Assembly: GCF_004365875.1 (NCBI RefSeq)
Contig: NZ_SODF01000003.1
Location: forward strand, 83,805 to 147,804
DNA from: Kribbella kalugense
GTDB lineage: Bacteria; Actinomycetota; Actinomycetes; Propionibacteriales; Kribbellaceae
Reading direction: 5' to 3'
DNA: 64,000 nt
The notes beneath the pieces were generated by a model, which had not been told where the DNA came from, made no database searches, and saw nothing but the letters and a program-made list of their open reading frames with translations. Below are positions 35,716 through 44,638 of this stretch, one piece after another. The position numbers and the translations under genes are program-made. Within the stretch, counting starts at the first letter, position 1, and each line of letters begins with the position of its first letter.

Positions 35716-36089
35716 GGTGGAGGTGGCGGGAATCGAACCCGCGTCCTTCAGCGTTGCTTCAAGGCTTCTCCGGGCGCAGTCTGTTAGGCGATTTTCTCAG
35801 CCCCAGCGCTCTCACAGACACGTCGCTGACAGGCTCAGTCACTGTAAATGTCCCGTGCTAACCCCGTGACCGGGTTAGCAAAGCAAGCTTCCTAGCTGAG
35901 GCCAGGATCCGGGTCGGAAGCATCCCCGGGCTGACCCTTCGTTTATCTCAGGCCGTCAGGCGGCGAGAGCGAAGTCAGTGCGCTGTGAATTGGCACTTAT
36001 TGGTTTCCAGAGATCGTTTACGAGATAACCCTGGATCCTCGGCCCGCTTCTCTTGGAACTAACGTCCAAAGTCGAAACCGTTCACCCCC
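35716..36089 (-). ncRNA. ssrA: Transfer-messenger RNA (tmRNA)
   Basis: About 374 nt. The 5' end GGGGGTGAACGGTTTCGAC and the 3' end GGGTTCGATTCCCGCCACC form the tRNA-like domain; the 7-bp acceptor stem GGGGGTG/CACCTCC pairs with one G-U. The last A of CCA is not encoded. The tag frame after the resume Ala reads ANSQRTDFALAA followed by TGA, very like the mycobacterial tag and ending in the protease-recognised ALAA. Several pseudoknot-like stems follow. With smpB (encoded about 1.5 kb upstream) it rescues stalled ribosomes and marks nascent chains for degradation. Confidence 0.97.
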
Positions 36090-36108
36090 TGTTGAGTTTT
36101 CAAACTCC
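36090..36108 (-). promoter_or_regulatory. rRNA-leader-like motif abutting the tmRNA 5' end
   Basis: On the minus strand GGAGTTTGAAAACTCAACA directly precedes the mature 5' end. It resembles the TTTGAGAACTCAA antitermination/processing element in actinobacterial pre-16S leaders. GAGTTT/AAACTC can form a short hairpin. Confidence 0.5.
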
Positions 36109-36135
36109 CACCGTGCCCCGAGGGGCGGGTGGAAG

Positions 36136-36164
36136 ATCCAACACTACCAAGTCCAACAGACCAA
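36136..36164 (-). promoter_or_regulatory. Possible ssrA promoter
   Basis: TTGGTC (36159-36164) and TTGGAT (36136-36141) are 17 nt apart and would start transcription about 40 nt before the mature tmRNA. The match to consensus is modest. Confidence 0.3.
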
Positions 36165-36188
36165 CCGCACCTGACATTCCCCTGGCGG

Positions 36189-36857
36189 TCAGTCGGCCGG
36201 AGCGAGCAGGAAGATCACGGCTGCGGCGGCGACGACCGCACCGGCCAGCGCGATCACCCAGCCGGTGGTGGATCGCAGCAGCAACGCGCCCGCCGCCGCG
36301 CCGGCCAGCATCGCGGCGATCGAGCCCAGCCGGCGGTACGGCTTGGCGGCGCGCCCGGTGCCGAGCACGCTGTCCGCGGCCAGCCCGGTCAACGTCAGCG
36401 TCAGCACGGTGGTCGTCATGTCACGCGGCGCCGCACGCCGTACGGTCGCGTTCTGCAGCCCGAAGCACGCGGCCAGCAGCACGATCAGCACGTACGACGT
36501 ACCGCCGGTCTCCTCGAGTACGCCGGTGCCGACCAGCAGCGCACATAGCAACAGCAGGCCCGCCTGCGCCCCGAAGACCGTCCCCAGCCACCGCCGCGGC
36601 CGGGATTCCAGCATCCGAGCCGCCCGTCCACCGGCCAGCGACCCCAGTACGAACCCCAGCACCGCCACGATCGGCGGCCCCAGCTTGAACCCCCACCCCG
36701 GTGCCGCTGCGAACCCGAGGAACACCACGTTCCCGGTCATGTTCGCGACGAACGTATGCCCGAGCTTCAGATAGCTGACCGCATCGACCAACCCGGTCGC
36801 CGCGGTCAGCCCAAGAAACGCCCCAACTTCCCACCGCGCACCAACCGGAACACCCAT
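36189..36857 (-). CDS. YoaK/DUF1275 family membrane protein
   Basis: 222 residues with about six transmembrane helices. The DUF1275 hallmarks are present: TAATGLVDAVSYLKLGHTFVAN with MTGNVVFLG, and FGLQNATVRR in the second half. Function is unknown; transport has been suggested for the family. It lies 21 bp downstream of the DUF1707/DUF4870-like gene and upstream of ssrA in the same direction. Confidence 0.9.
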   Translation of the reverse strand: MGVPVGARWEVGAFLGLTAATGLVDAVSYLKLGHTFVANMTGNVVFLGFAAAPGWGFKLGPPIVAVLGFVLGSLAGGRAARMLESRPRRWLGTVFGAQAGLLLLCALLVGTGVLEETGGTSYVLIVLLAACFGLQNATVRRAAPRDMTTTVLTLTLTGLAADSVLGTGRAAKPYRRLGSIAAMLAGAAAGALLLRSTTGWVIALAGAVVAAAAVIFLLAPAD

Positions 36858-36878
36858 GCCAGCAGGGTAGAACTCCGG

Positions 36879-37439
36879 CTACTTGATCAGGCGCAGGGTG
36901 AACGGGTAGCGGAACTTCGCCCCGGCCGCGGTGGCCAGGCCTCCGATGCCGGTCAGCAGGAACCACAGGATGCCGAGGATCGGGAACAGGAAGCCCAGGA
37001 ACCCGTGCGTGAAACCGGTCATGATCCCGAGCAGCGCGAAGGCTCCGACCGCGGTCAGCTGGAAGTTCAGCGCCTCGACGGCATGCCGGCGTACGGCGGG
37101 ATTCTTCTGACCGGAGGTGGCGACCACCAGTGCCGGCCCGACGAAGAACGTCGGGTAGCCGAGCCAGTGAGCGATCGTGCCCATCCCCCGCCCGTCACCA
37201 CGGTAGGTCTGCAGCGGCGCCGGACGAGTGAAGGCGGCCGGCGCGTACGTCGGGACCGGACGGGAGACCAGTCCGTCGAACGTGCCGTTCAGCTCGGCCC
37301 GGGTCCGAGCACTCAGGGCCTTGTCGAGCCGGAGGTCGAACTCCATGTGGTCGAGCCGGCCGTCGGCGTACATCTCTTTCAGGATCTCGACTGCGCGGTC
37401 CCGTTGGGCCGGCGTCACCAGCAGCTCTGAAGTGGACAT
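36879..37439 (-). CDS. DUF1707-DUF4870 membrane protein
   Basis: 186 residues. The N-terminal DUF1707 domain (VTPAQRDRAVEILKEMYADG, LDHMEFDLRLDKALSARTR) is followed by a DUF4870-like set of three to four transmembrane helices (WLGYPTFFVGPALVVAT, VRRHAVEALNFQLTAVGAFA, FLFPILGILWFLLTGIGGLA). The role is unknown. It is probably co-transcribed with the YoaK-like gene; smpB lies 203 bp upstream. Confidence 0.88.
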   Translation of the reverse strand: MSTSELLVTPAQRDRAVEILKEMYADGRLDHMEFDLRLDKALSARTRAELNGTFDGLVSRPVPTYAPAAFTRPAPLQTYRGDGRGMGTIAHWLGYPTFFVGPALVVATSGQKNPAVRRHAVEALNFQLTAVGAFALLGIMTGFTHGFLGFLFPILGILWFLLTGIGGLATAAGAKFRYPFTLRLIK

Positions 37440-37642
37440 GCTTCCACTCTGCGCGCGGCCTGCCGTTCACCCCATCGGGTTCAGCCCCCAACAGCCCCTG
37501 ACCGGACCCCACCTGAACTCCGGGCCGGGCGCCGCCGCCCCGCACCCTGCCCTTCCTGCTTGAGCGTATCCGCTCTCACCAGTTCGCCCGCGGGGTTATC
37601 CACACCACCGGTCCGAGCCAGCTCCACCCCGGCCGCGACCAG

Positions 37643-38116
37643 TCAGCTGCGGCGGCGGTCGGACAGGGCTCGTTGGGCCTCGCGGTTGGCTTGGCGTTCG
37701 GCCAGGGCGTGCCGCTTGTCGTAGTCCTTCTTGCCGCGACCGGTGGCGAGCTCGACCTTCGCGTACCCGTCCTTGAAGTAGAGCGAGAGCGGGATCAGCG
37801 ATACGCCCTGCTGCTCGATCTCCTTGATCAGCTTCTGCACCTCGTCCTTGTGCAGCAGCAGCTTGCGGGTACGCCGGGGCTCGTGGTTCGTCCAGGTGCC
37901 GTGCTTGTACTCCGGAATGTGCATCCCCTGCAGCCAGAGCTCATTACCCCGGACCGCTGCGAACGCGTCGACGAGGGAGGCCCGGCCCTGCCGCAGGGAC
38001 TTGACCTCCGTCCCCGTCAGCACCAGCCCGGCCTCCACCACGTCTTCGATGTGGTAGTCGTGTCGCGCCTTCCGGTTCTGCGCGATCGGCTTCTCCCGGC
38101 CGGTCTGTTTCACCAT
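37643..38116 (-). CDS. smpB: SsrA-binding protein SmpB
   Basis: 157 residues, normal length. Diagnostic segments are IAQNRKARHDYHIEDVVEAG, LTGTEVKSLRQGRASLVDAF, and KGKKDYDKRHALAERQ-like GRGKKDYDKRHALAERQANR with the basic C-terminal tail that occupies the mRNA channel. It binds tmRNA and delivers it to stalled ribosomes. It lies 21 bp downstream of the M23 hydrolase gene in the ftsEX block, the conserved actinobacterial setting; ssrA is two genes further on. Confidence 0.98.
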   Translation of the reverse strand: MVKQTGREKPIAQNRKARHDYHIEDVVEAGLVLTGTEVKSLRQGRASLVDAFAAVRGNELWLQGMHIPEYKHGTWTNHEPRRTRKLLLHKDEVQKLIKEIEQQGVSLIPLSLYFKDGYAKVELATGRGKKDYDKRHALAERQANREAQRALSDRRRS

Positions 38117-38137
38117 CCGACCAGTATCTCAGACTCG

Positions 38138-39571
38138 TCAGAGCCACTTCATCGGATTAACGACGTTGCCGTCCTGGTAGACCATGAAGTGCAGGTGGCA
38201 GCCGGTCGAGTAGCCGGTCGTGCCGGACCACGCGATGATCTCGCCCTTCTGGACGCGCTCACCGACATGCGCCTTGTACCGCGACAGGTGGTTGTAGACA
38301 GTCGTAATCGACGACCCGTCCATCACTCCGTGCGAGACGAACAGTCGGTTTCCGTAACCACCGTTGTAGTACTTGTCCGTCACGACCCCGTCGGCCGCGG
38401 CGCGTACCGGCGTACCGCAGGGAGCGCGGAAGTCGGTGCCGTCGTGCAGCTTCCAGTAGTGCAGGACCGGGTGGAAACGCATTCCGTACGGCGACGTGAT
38501 GTAACTGCTGACCGGATAGCTCAGACGCCCGCCACCGGACCCACCCGGATCCGGGATGTTCCGCGGCGGCCGGTGCTCCTTGCGGGCCTTCTCCTGCTCG
38601 GCCCTCTCGGCTGCCGCCTTCCGGCGCGCGGCCGCCGCCTTCTCGGCCTTCGCCCGCGCGACCAGCAACTGCTCGACCCGAGCCCGTTCCCGCAGCAGCG
38701 AGTTGTACTGCGCCAGCTCGGTGTTCTTCTCCTTCTCGGCGGCCTGGAACGCGGTCAGCTTGACCTTCGCGACCGCCGCGGCCTCGGCCTTGTCGGCCGC
38801 CACCTGCTTGGTCAGCACGGTCACCCGCTGCACCGTTGCCGCCGCCTCGGCCCGGGCCGACTCGGCACCCTTCTCCGCGGCCGCGACCTTGACCCGCTTG
38901 CTGGCCAGTTGCGCCTGCGCGTTGTTCAGGTTGGTGATCGCGTTGCTCTGGATGCCGAACACGTTCCGCTGGACCTGCATCCCGGTGGCGATGTCGGAGG
39001 GCGCCGCGCCTTGCAGCGCGATCGACAGCCCGACCAGAGTGTTCTGCTGCTGGTACGCCGACCGTACGGCGCGACCGGCGACGGCCCGCTTCTCCGCGAT
39101 CAGCTCCTCGCCCGCCTCGACGTCGGACACCGCCGTCCGCAACGCCGCCTCGGCCGCGGCAAGCTTGCCCGCGGCAACCGCGTCGGCGGCCTGCGCGGCG
39201 GCCAGTTGGCCCTGCGCGGCGGCGTACCGGACCTGGACAGCCTTGTACGTCGTCTCCGCTTGGTTGTAGGCGGCAACGGATTTGCCGAGTTGGTCGGACG
39301 CGTCGTCGAGATCGGCCTTCTGCTGACCGAGTTGCGCGTCGAGCTGTTTCTTCTTGGCGGCTGGATCCGGTGGTTTCGCCTCTGCGGGCGGGACCGCGGC
39401 CAGGACTCCGGCGGACAGGGACAGGACAAGGCAGCAAGCGGCAACCATCGTCGGCCGGCCCGGCGGTCGCATGCGTGATCGCTGGTACGGCGTGCTGGCG
39501 GTGCCGGTGCTGTCGTCTCGCTGGATGCTCCCCCGCTTGCGCGGGTTCGCACCGGGGAAGTGCGGGACCAC
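38138..39571 (-). CDS. Coiled-coil M23 peptidoglycan hydrolase linked to FtsEX
   Basis: 477 residues from GTG 39571 (AAGGGG upstream); a shorter ATG at 39472 is possible. A signal segment (MVAACCLVLSLSAGVLA) is followed by about 250 residues of Ala/Lys/Glu-rich coiled coil, then an M23 domain with metal ligands in KLHDGTDFRAP and GCHLHFMV and the HGVMDGSSITTVYNHLS core. This EnvC-like layout fits hydrolases activated by FtsX during division. It sits between ftsX and smpB and is probably co-transcribed with both. Confidence 0.93.
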   Translation of the reverse strand: MVPHFPGANPRKRGSIQRDDSTGTASTPYQRSRMRPPGRPTMVAACCLVLSLSAGVLAAVPPAEAKPPDPAAKKKQLDAQLGQQKADLDDASDQLGKSVAAYNQAETTYKAVQVRYAAAQGQLAAAQAADAVAAGKLAAAEAALRTAVSDVEAGEELIAEKRAVAGRAVRSAYQQQNTLVGLSIALQGAAPSDIATGMQVQRNVFGIQSNAITNLNNAQAQLASKRVKVAAAEKGAESARAEAAATVQRVTVLTKQVAADKAEAAAVAKVKLTAFQAAEKEKNTELAQYNSLLRERARVEQLLVARAKAEKAAAARRKAAAERAEQEKARKEHRPPRNIPDPGGSGGGRLSYPVSSYITSPYGMRFHPVLHYWKLHDGTDFRAPCGTPVRAAADGVVTDKYYNGGYGNRLFVSHGVMDGSSITTVYNHLSRYKAHVGERVQKGEIIAWSGTTGYSTGCHLHFMVYQDGNVVNPMKWL

Positions 39572-39667
39572 AGGTCGACCCCTTGCTCTGGGTTCAGTTG
39601 TCGTGCGGTACAGGAGTTACTTCTGTTACTTCTGTGACTCCTGATACAGCACGATAGGTCACCCGGG

Positions 39668-40579
39668 TCAGACTTTGAGGTATTTCCGCGTTGTCAGGAA
39701 TGTCGGGATGACGGCCAGGATCAGGCCGACCACGACCATGATCAGGGTGGCGCGGAAGGTTTCGGCCGCGCCGACCCACTGCCAGACCCGGAACGTCTCC
39801 TGGGCCCGCTGCATCACCACGAAGTACACCCCGACCCACAGGGTGCCGCAGGCGAAGACCGCGCCGATCAGGGCCGCCAGCACCGCTTCGAGCAGGAACG
39901 GCAGCTGGATGTAGAAGTTCGAGGCGCCCACCAGGCGCATGATGCCTATCTCCCGTCTCCGGGCGTACGCCGCCAACCGGATCGTGTTGGAGATCTGCAT
40001 CAAGGCCGCGACCAGCAGCAACCCGGCCGCGATCAGCGCGCCGACTTGCAAGCCGTTGAGGGCCTTGAACAACGGATCGAGGTACTGCCGGAGGTCCTGG
40101 ACGGTGTCTACTCCGGGCAGGCCGGCGACCGCGCTGACCAGATTCTGATAGCGCTGTGGATCCTTCAGCTTGACCCGGAAGGACTCCTGCATCTGGTCCT
40201 GGGTGACCGTGCTGACGATCGGCGAGTCCTTGTACAGCTTCTTGAACGACTCGAACGCTTCCTGCTTCGACTCCGAGAAGACGCCGTCGGGCGCGGTGTC
40301 CGGGTTCGTCTGGATGACCTGCTGGATCCGGTTCTTCTGCTCCTGGCTCACCTCGGCGCCGCTGCAGCCGCGGCCGCCGGAGTCCTTGGTACAGAGGAAC
40401 ACCGAGATCTGGATCTTGTCGTACCAGTTCCCCTTCATCAGGTCGACCTGCTCGCGGGCGAGCAGCGCGCTGCCGAACAGCGACAGCGAGACCCAGATGG
40501 TGACGACGACCGCGATCGTCATCGACATGTTCCGCTTCAGGCCGATCCCGAGGTCGGAGAGGATGTAGTTCAAGCGCAT
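39668..40579 (-). CDS. ftsX: Cell division protein FtsX
   Basis: 303 residues. One N-terminal helix (MTIAVVVTIWVSLSLFGSAL), a large extracytoplasmic domain containing two Cys (FLCTKDSGGRGC), then three C-terminal helices with the FtsX signature RRREIGIMRLVGAS. It transmits FtsE ATPase activity across the membrane to a peptidoglycan hydrolase, here probably the adjacent M23 protein. It starts 19 bp after ftsE. Confidence 0.97.
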   Translation of the reverse strand: MRLNYILSDLGIGLKRNMSMTIAVVVTIWVSLSLFGSALLAREQVDLMKGNWYDKIQISVFLCTKDSGGRGCSGAEVSQEQKNRIQQVIQTNPDTAPDGVFSESKQEAFESFKKLYKDSPIVSTVTQDQMQESFRVKLKDPQRYQNLVSAVAGLPGVDTVQDLRQYLDPLFKALNGLQVGALIAAGLLLVAALMQISNTIRLAAYARRREIGIMRLVGASNFYIQLPFLLEAVLAALIGAVFACGTLWVGVYFVVMQRAQETFRVWQWVGAAETFRATLIMVVVGLILAVIPTFLTTRKYLKV

Positions 40580-40598
40580 CAGTCAGTCAGTCCCCTGG

Positions 40599-41288
40599 TC
40601 AGTGCTGGTAGCCGTAGACGCCACGCGACTCGTCGCGGACGACGTGGCCGTTCTCCAGCTCGATCACGCGCTTGCGCATCTGGTCCACGATCGACACGTC
40701 GTGGGTCGCCATCACCACGGTCGTGCCGGTCCGGTTGATCCGGTCCAGCAGCTTCATGATGCCGACCGACGTACCCGGGTCGAGGTTTCCGGTCGGCTCG
40801 TCGGCGATCAGGATCATCGGCCGGTTCACGAACGCGCGGGCGATCGCGACCCGCTGCTGCTCGCCGCCGGACAGCTCGTCCGGCATCCGGTCCTCCTTGC
40901 CGTCCAGGCCGACCAGCTCCAGCACCTCGGGCACGGTCTTGCGGATGTGCGAGCGGGGCTTGCCGATCACCTGCAGCGCGAACGCAACGTTCTCGGCGAC
41001 GGTCTTGTTCGGCAGCAGCCGGAAGTCCTGGAACACGGTGCCGATCTGGCGCCGCATCTGCGGGATCCGCCAGCTGGCCAGCCGGTTCAGGTCCTTGCCG
41101 GCGACCATGATGTGACCCCGGGTGGTCCGGTGCTCACGCAGGACCAGGCGAAGGAACGTCGACTTGCCGGACCCGGAGGTGCCGACCAGGAAGACGAACT
41201 CGCCTTTCTCGATCTCGACGTTGACGTTCAGCAGAGCGGCCTTGGACTGGCCCTCGTACGTCTTGGACACATTCTCGAAGCGGATCAC
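40599..41288 (-). CDS. ftsE: Cell division ATP-binding protein FtsE
   Basis: 229 residues. It has Walker A GTSGSGKST, signature LSGGEQQR, Walker B ILIADEPTGNLD and the H-loop MATHD. The start is GTG 41288 (product VIRFENVSKTYEG), the usual FtsE N-terminus; the longer frame adds an implausible basic leader. It powers FtsX during division. In many actinobacteria prfB lies just upstream; here the next gene upstream is an unrelated sugar kinase gene. Confidence 0.97.
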   Translation of the reverse strand: MIRFENVSKTYEGQSKAALLNVNVEIEKGEFVFLVGTSGSGKSTFLRLVLREHRTTRGHIMVAGKDLNRLASWRIPQMRRQIGTVFQDFRLLPNKTVAENVAFALQVIGKPRSHIRKTVPEVLELVGLDGKEDRMPDELSGGEQQRVAIARAFVNRPMILIADEPTGNLDPGTSVGIMKLLDRINRTGTTVVMATHDVSIVDQMRKRVIELENGHVVRDESRGVYGYQH

Positions 41289-41464
41289 GGGTTCATCCGG
41301 CCGTGGTCGGGAACAGGGGGCGACGCGACGGTAACCACGAAGTGCACCGTACGCCACCGGAGCGGCCGGCGATCAGTCTAGGCGCTCCACGGCGTGCCGC
41401 CGACCAGACCTGCCGGTCCGGAGACCCGCGTCCGATACCCGGCGCGTTTGAAACAGGTGTACTA

Positions 41465-42514
41465 CTACGCGTCCGACTGCCGCGCGATCGTCGCGGACGC
41501 CCGCCGCACGATCGGAACGGGCCCTTCGGGGAGGACGTCGCCGATGAATGTGTAGTAGTCGAGGACGCCCGGGTCGACGTCGCCCGGCCGATGCCGGCTG
41601 TGATCGCGGACCCAGTCGATGATGTCGCCCCAGCCTGGAGCCGCGAGCGAGCCGCCGAAGTGCTGCACCGACAGGCCGGCACAGAGATTGCCGAACGCGA
41701 GCCGATGGGCCAGCGGCCAGCCGCGGAGCGTGCCGAGCACGAGCGACGCGAGGAAGACATCACCGGCACCGGTCGGGTCGTACGACCGCACCGGCAGCGC
41801 GGGCACCTGCTCCTCCTCGCCGGTGGTCGAGTCGATCGCGAGTACGCCGTCGGCGCCGTTCGTCACGACCGCGAGCGGGACCCGCTCGGCGAGCTTGTGC
41901 AGCGCGGCCTTCGGCGTGTCGGTCCGCGTGTACGCCATCGCCTCGGTCGCGTTCGGGGTGAACGCGTAGAAGCCTTCCAGTACGTCGAGAACGGCCGGGG
42001 ACCACTCGTCCGTCGGATCCCACCCGACGTCGCCGAACAGCAGCGCGCCGGACTGCCGCGCCTCGAGCGTCCAGTCGGGCAGCTCGTCGGCGACCGGCAC
42101 GATCGCGGACCGTGTCTTCAGGCCGGGACCGACCAGTTTGCTGGGGTTCCCAGGGGCCTCGTGGGCGTGCGTGACCATCGCCCGGTCCCGATCGATCGAC
42201 ATCGAGACGGTGACGGGCGAGTGCCAGTGACCGATCCGCCTCGAGTGCGACAGGTCCACACCCTCCTGGTCGGCCAGGGTCCGCCAGCAGAAGTCGGCGT
42301 ACACGTCGTCGCCGAAGACGGCGGCCAGGCCGCTGCGCAGGCCGAGCCGGGCGGCCGCGATCGCGAAGTTCGCGACCCCGCCGGGGCACGAGCCCATCCC
42401 CTCGGCGAAGATCTCGGTCCCGGTGGTGGGGGCGGTCTCCAGGCCGGTCATCACGATGTCGTAGAACACGGTGCCTTGTACGAACACGTCGTACATCTCG
42501 GGTTCGTCGGTCAC
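41465..42514 (-). CDS. PfkB-family carbohydrate/nucleoside kinase
   Basis: 349 residues. PfkB signature 1 is GGVANFAIAAARLG and signature 2 is DPTGAGDVFLASLV with the catalytic Asp. The N-terminus YDVFVQGTVFYDIVM is ribokinase-like. I chose GTG 42514 after AAGGAG; ATG 42535 is an alternative. The substrate is unknown. It is the first accessory gene beyond ftsE. Confidence 0.88.
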   Translation of the reverse strand: MTDEPEMYDVFVQGTVFYDIVMTGLETAPTTGTEIFAEGMGSCPGGVANFAIAAARLGLRSGLAAVFGDDVYADFCWRTLADQEGVDLSHSRRIGHWHSPVTVSMSIDRDRAMVTHAHEAPGNPSKLVGPGLKTRSAIVPVADELPDWTLEARQSGALLFGDVGWDPTDEWSPAVLDVLEGFYAFTPNATEAMAYTRTDTPKAALHKLAERVPLAVVTNGADGVLAIDSTTGEEEQVPALPVRSYDPTGAGDVFLASLVLGTLRGWPLAHRLAFGNLCAGLSVQHFGGSLAAPGWGDIIDWVRDHSRHRPGDVDPGVLDYYTFIGDVLPEGPVPIVRRASATIARQSDA

Positions 42515-42651
42515 TGTGACACCGCTCCTTGTCATCCTGGGTCAGCCTGATCAGCCAGTAGCAGCCTGTATCGGTTCTGTCGGTGGCGGGTGGAATGCTC
42601 CTTCGTAACATCATCGACCGGTCAGCACCACGGAATTGGGAGGACGCGTAG

Positions 42652-43035
42652 GTGATCCCCACCTGGATCTCGATCGTCGGCGTCGTCATGACGGTGCTCA
42701 GTCCGCTGCTCGCGCTCGGCGGCGTCTTCCTCGGCTCGTACCTGGTTCGCAAGTCCGACCGCGAGCTCGACACCTGGCGGCACCGCGAGGAGACCATGCG
42801 GATGGTCCGGTGGGCGGTCGAGCAGATTCTCGACGGCGAGGACGACGCGGGCACGGACGCCGGTGTGGTGACACTGCGTTCACTGATGCGGTCGGAGCTG
42901 TTACAGCCCGAGGACTACGACCTGGTCGCCGCGCTGACGGCTGCGGTAGCGATCGACCGGGTCGGTGCGGCCGCGTACGCTGAGATGGCGGATACGGATA
43001 TCGAGGTCGTCGAGGGAGACAGTGACCATGGCTGA
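42652..43035 (+). CDS. Small single-pass membrane protein, hypothetical
   Basis: 127 residues from GTG 42652. One N-terminal transmembrane helix (WISIVGVVMTVLSPLLALGGVFLG) precedes an acidic cytoplasmic part. No family is recognised. The stop overlaps the start of the next small gene by 8 bp, so the two are coupled. Confidence 0.7.
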   Translation: MIPTWISIVGVVMTVLSPLLALGGVFLGSYLVRKSDRELDTWRHREETMRMVRWAVEQILDGEDDAGTDAGVVTLRSLMRSELLQPEDYDLVAALTAAVAIDRVGAAAYAEMADTDIEVVEGDSDHG

Positions 43036-43192
43036 GAAGAAGACCGTCAAGGTCTCGCGCCAGGCTGTCGAGCTGGCCCGGTTGCACGTCGAGGCCGCTC
43101 GTAAGGCCGGCCGCAAACCCGACGCCGGCGTCGCCCGGATCGCGGGCGCCCGCCCGGACAACGGCGCAGGTGCCACGCCGGCTCCTGCCTGA
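43028..43192 (+). CDS. Small basic hypothetical protein
   Basis: 54 residues from ATG 43028 with GGGAG upstream (EKKTVKVSRQAVELARLHVE, then AARKAGRKPDAGVARIAGA). It is helical and basic with no membrane segment. It overlaps the preceding membrane-protein gene, which supports it being real. Function is unknown. Confidence 0.65.
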   Translation: MAEKKTVKVSRQAVELARLHVEAARKAGRKPDAGVARIAGARPDNGAGATPAPA

Positions 43193-43295
43193 GCTTTCTC
43201 TCGCGGGCTGGAATTGCCGCTGCGCGACACCGGTGGAGACGTAGGGTCATCCGGTGTGCACGGGCTGTGGGACCGTGCGGGACGGAGACGGCGTG

Positions 43296-44570
43296 ATGAG
43301 TGCTGGGATCACCAGGCGGCGGATGCTGGGATTCGGAGCCGGGCTGGCGGCGATGGCGGTGGCCGGGTGCGGGTCGAACAGTGGCCGGCCGTCCAGCGGA
43401 GGCAGCAGCGGTGACAAACCCGCGCTGTCGCAGTGGTACCACCAGTACGGCGAAGCAGGGACGCAGCAGGCGGTCGAGCGGTACGCGAAGGCCTATCCGG
43501 ACGCGACTGTGACGGTCCAGTGGTCGCCGGGTGACTACGAGAAGAAGGCCTCGACGGCGCTGCTCACCGATCAGGGTCCGGACGTGTTCGAGTACCCGAA
43601 CGGCCCGACGATCGACATGATCAAGGCGAAGCAGGTCGTCGAGGTGACCGACCTGCTGGGCGATGCCAAGGGCGACTTCAACCCGGCCCTGCTCGAGCGG
43701 ATGTCGTACCAGGGCAAGCTGTACGGGATCCCGCAGGTGATCGACATGCAGCTGCTCGTGTACCGCAAGAGCCTGCTGACCGCGGCCGGCGTACAGCCGC
43801 CGCAGACCGTCGACGAGCTGCTGGCCGCCGCGAAGAAGCTCACCAACGACAAGGTCAAGGGCCTGTTCGTCGGCAACGACGGCGGAGTCGGCGTGCTCGG
43901 CGGACCGGCGCTGTGGTCGGCCGGACTCGACTACCTGACCGCGGACAACCAGTTCGGTTTCGACGATCCGGCCGCGTTCGAGTCCCTGAGCAAGCTGCGC
44001 GAGCTGTGGACCTCGAAGGTTCTGTTGCTCGGGGCACCGACCGACTGGTCCGACCCGGCCGCGTTCACCCAGGGGCTGACCGCGATGCAGTTCACCGGCC
44101 TGTGGACGCTACCGGTGATCGAGAAGGCGCTCCCCGGCGACTACGGCGTACTGCCCTGGCCGAAGCTGAACGCGACCACCGGCAATCCGAGCGTCCCGGT
44201 CGGCGCGTACGCCGCGTGCGTGAACGGGAAGTCGAAGAACGCCGACGCGGCGAAGAAGTACATCAAGTGGCTGTGGGTCGACCAGACCGACGATCAGCTC
44301 GACTTCGCGCAGTCGTACGGCTTCCATCTGCCGGCCCGGAAGAGCCTGACCGCGAAGGCGGACAAGCTGAAGTCCGGCCCGGCCGCCGACGCCGTCAAAC
44401 TCCTGAACGACAGCGGCCGTCCGCAGAACCCGATGCTCTGGTCACCGAAGGCGAGTACGGCGTACTCCGACGCACTGAGCCGGATCATCCGTAGCGGTGC
44501 CGACCCGGCCAGCGAGATCAAGACCGTCAAGACGGTCACCGAAGCTGAACTCAAGCGCATCGCCGGCTGA
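43296..44570 (+). CDS. Orphan Tat lipoprotein solute-binding protein
   Basis: 424 residues. A Tat/lipobox signal (TRRRMLGFGAGLAAMAVAGC) precedes an SBP family 1 domain (LSQWYHQYGEAGTQQAVERY; GPDVFEYPNGPT; TAMQFTGLWTLPVIEKALPG). ATG 43296 has GGAG 8 nt upstream; GTG 43293 is possible. It is probably a sugar-binding protein, but no permease or ATPase gene is adjacent, unlike the operon at 17.7-23 kb. It is followed by a strong terminator. Confidence 0.9.
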   Translation: MSAGITRRRMLGFGAGLAAMAVAGCGSNSGRPSSGGSSGDKPALSQWYHQYGEAGTQQAVERYAKAYPDATVTVQWSPGDYEKKASTALLTDQGPDVFEYPNGPTIDMIKAKQVVEVTDLLGDAKGDFNPALLERMSYQGKLYGIPQVIDMQLLVYRKSLLTAAGVQPPQTVDELLAAAKKLTNDKVKGLFVGNDGGVGVLGGPALWSAGLDYLTADNQFGFDDPAAFESLSKLRELWTSKVLLLGAPTDWSDPAAFTQGLTAMQFTGLWTLPVIEKALPGDYGVLPWPKLNATTGNPSVPVGAYAACVNGKSKNADAAKKYIKWLWVDQTDDQLDFAQSYGFHLPARKSLTAKADKLKSGPAADAVKLLNDSGRPQNPMLWSPKASTAYSDALSRIIRSGADPASEIKTVKTVTEAELKRIAG

Positions 44571-44577
44571 CGAAACG

Positions 44578-44615
44578 GCCGCGGCCCCTCCACCGTGAGG
44601 TGAAGGGGCCGCGGC
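44578..44615. terminator. Terminator hairpin
   Basis: GCCGCGGCCCCT pairs with AGGGGCCGCGGC, with an inner CACC/GGTG stem and a GTGA loop (44578-44615). It separates the convergent solute-binding-protein and cspA genes. Confidence 0.9.
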
Positions 44616-44638
44616 TGTGCCGACTGTGCTGCCTGGAA

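Noticed and set aside
35716..35760. GGGTTCGATTCCCGC as the T-arm of a tRNA gene
   Set aside because: It belongs to the tmRNA 3' tRNA-like domain. No anticodon arm of a canonical tRNA lies nearby, and no other tRNA was found in the window.
37673..39478. 601-residue plus-strand frame across smpB and the M23 hydrolase gene
   Set aside because: It spans two well-supported genes on the opposite strand and has shadow-type composition.
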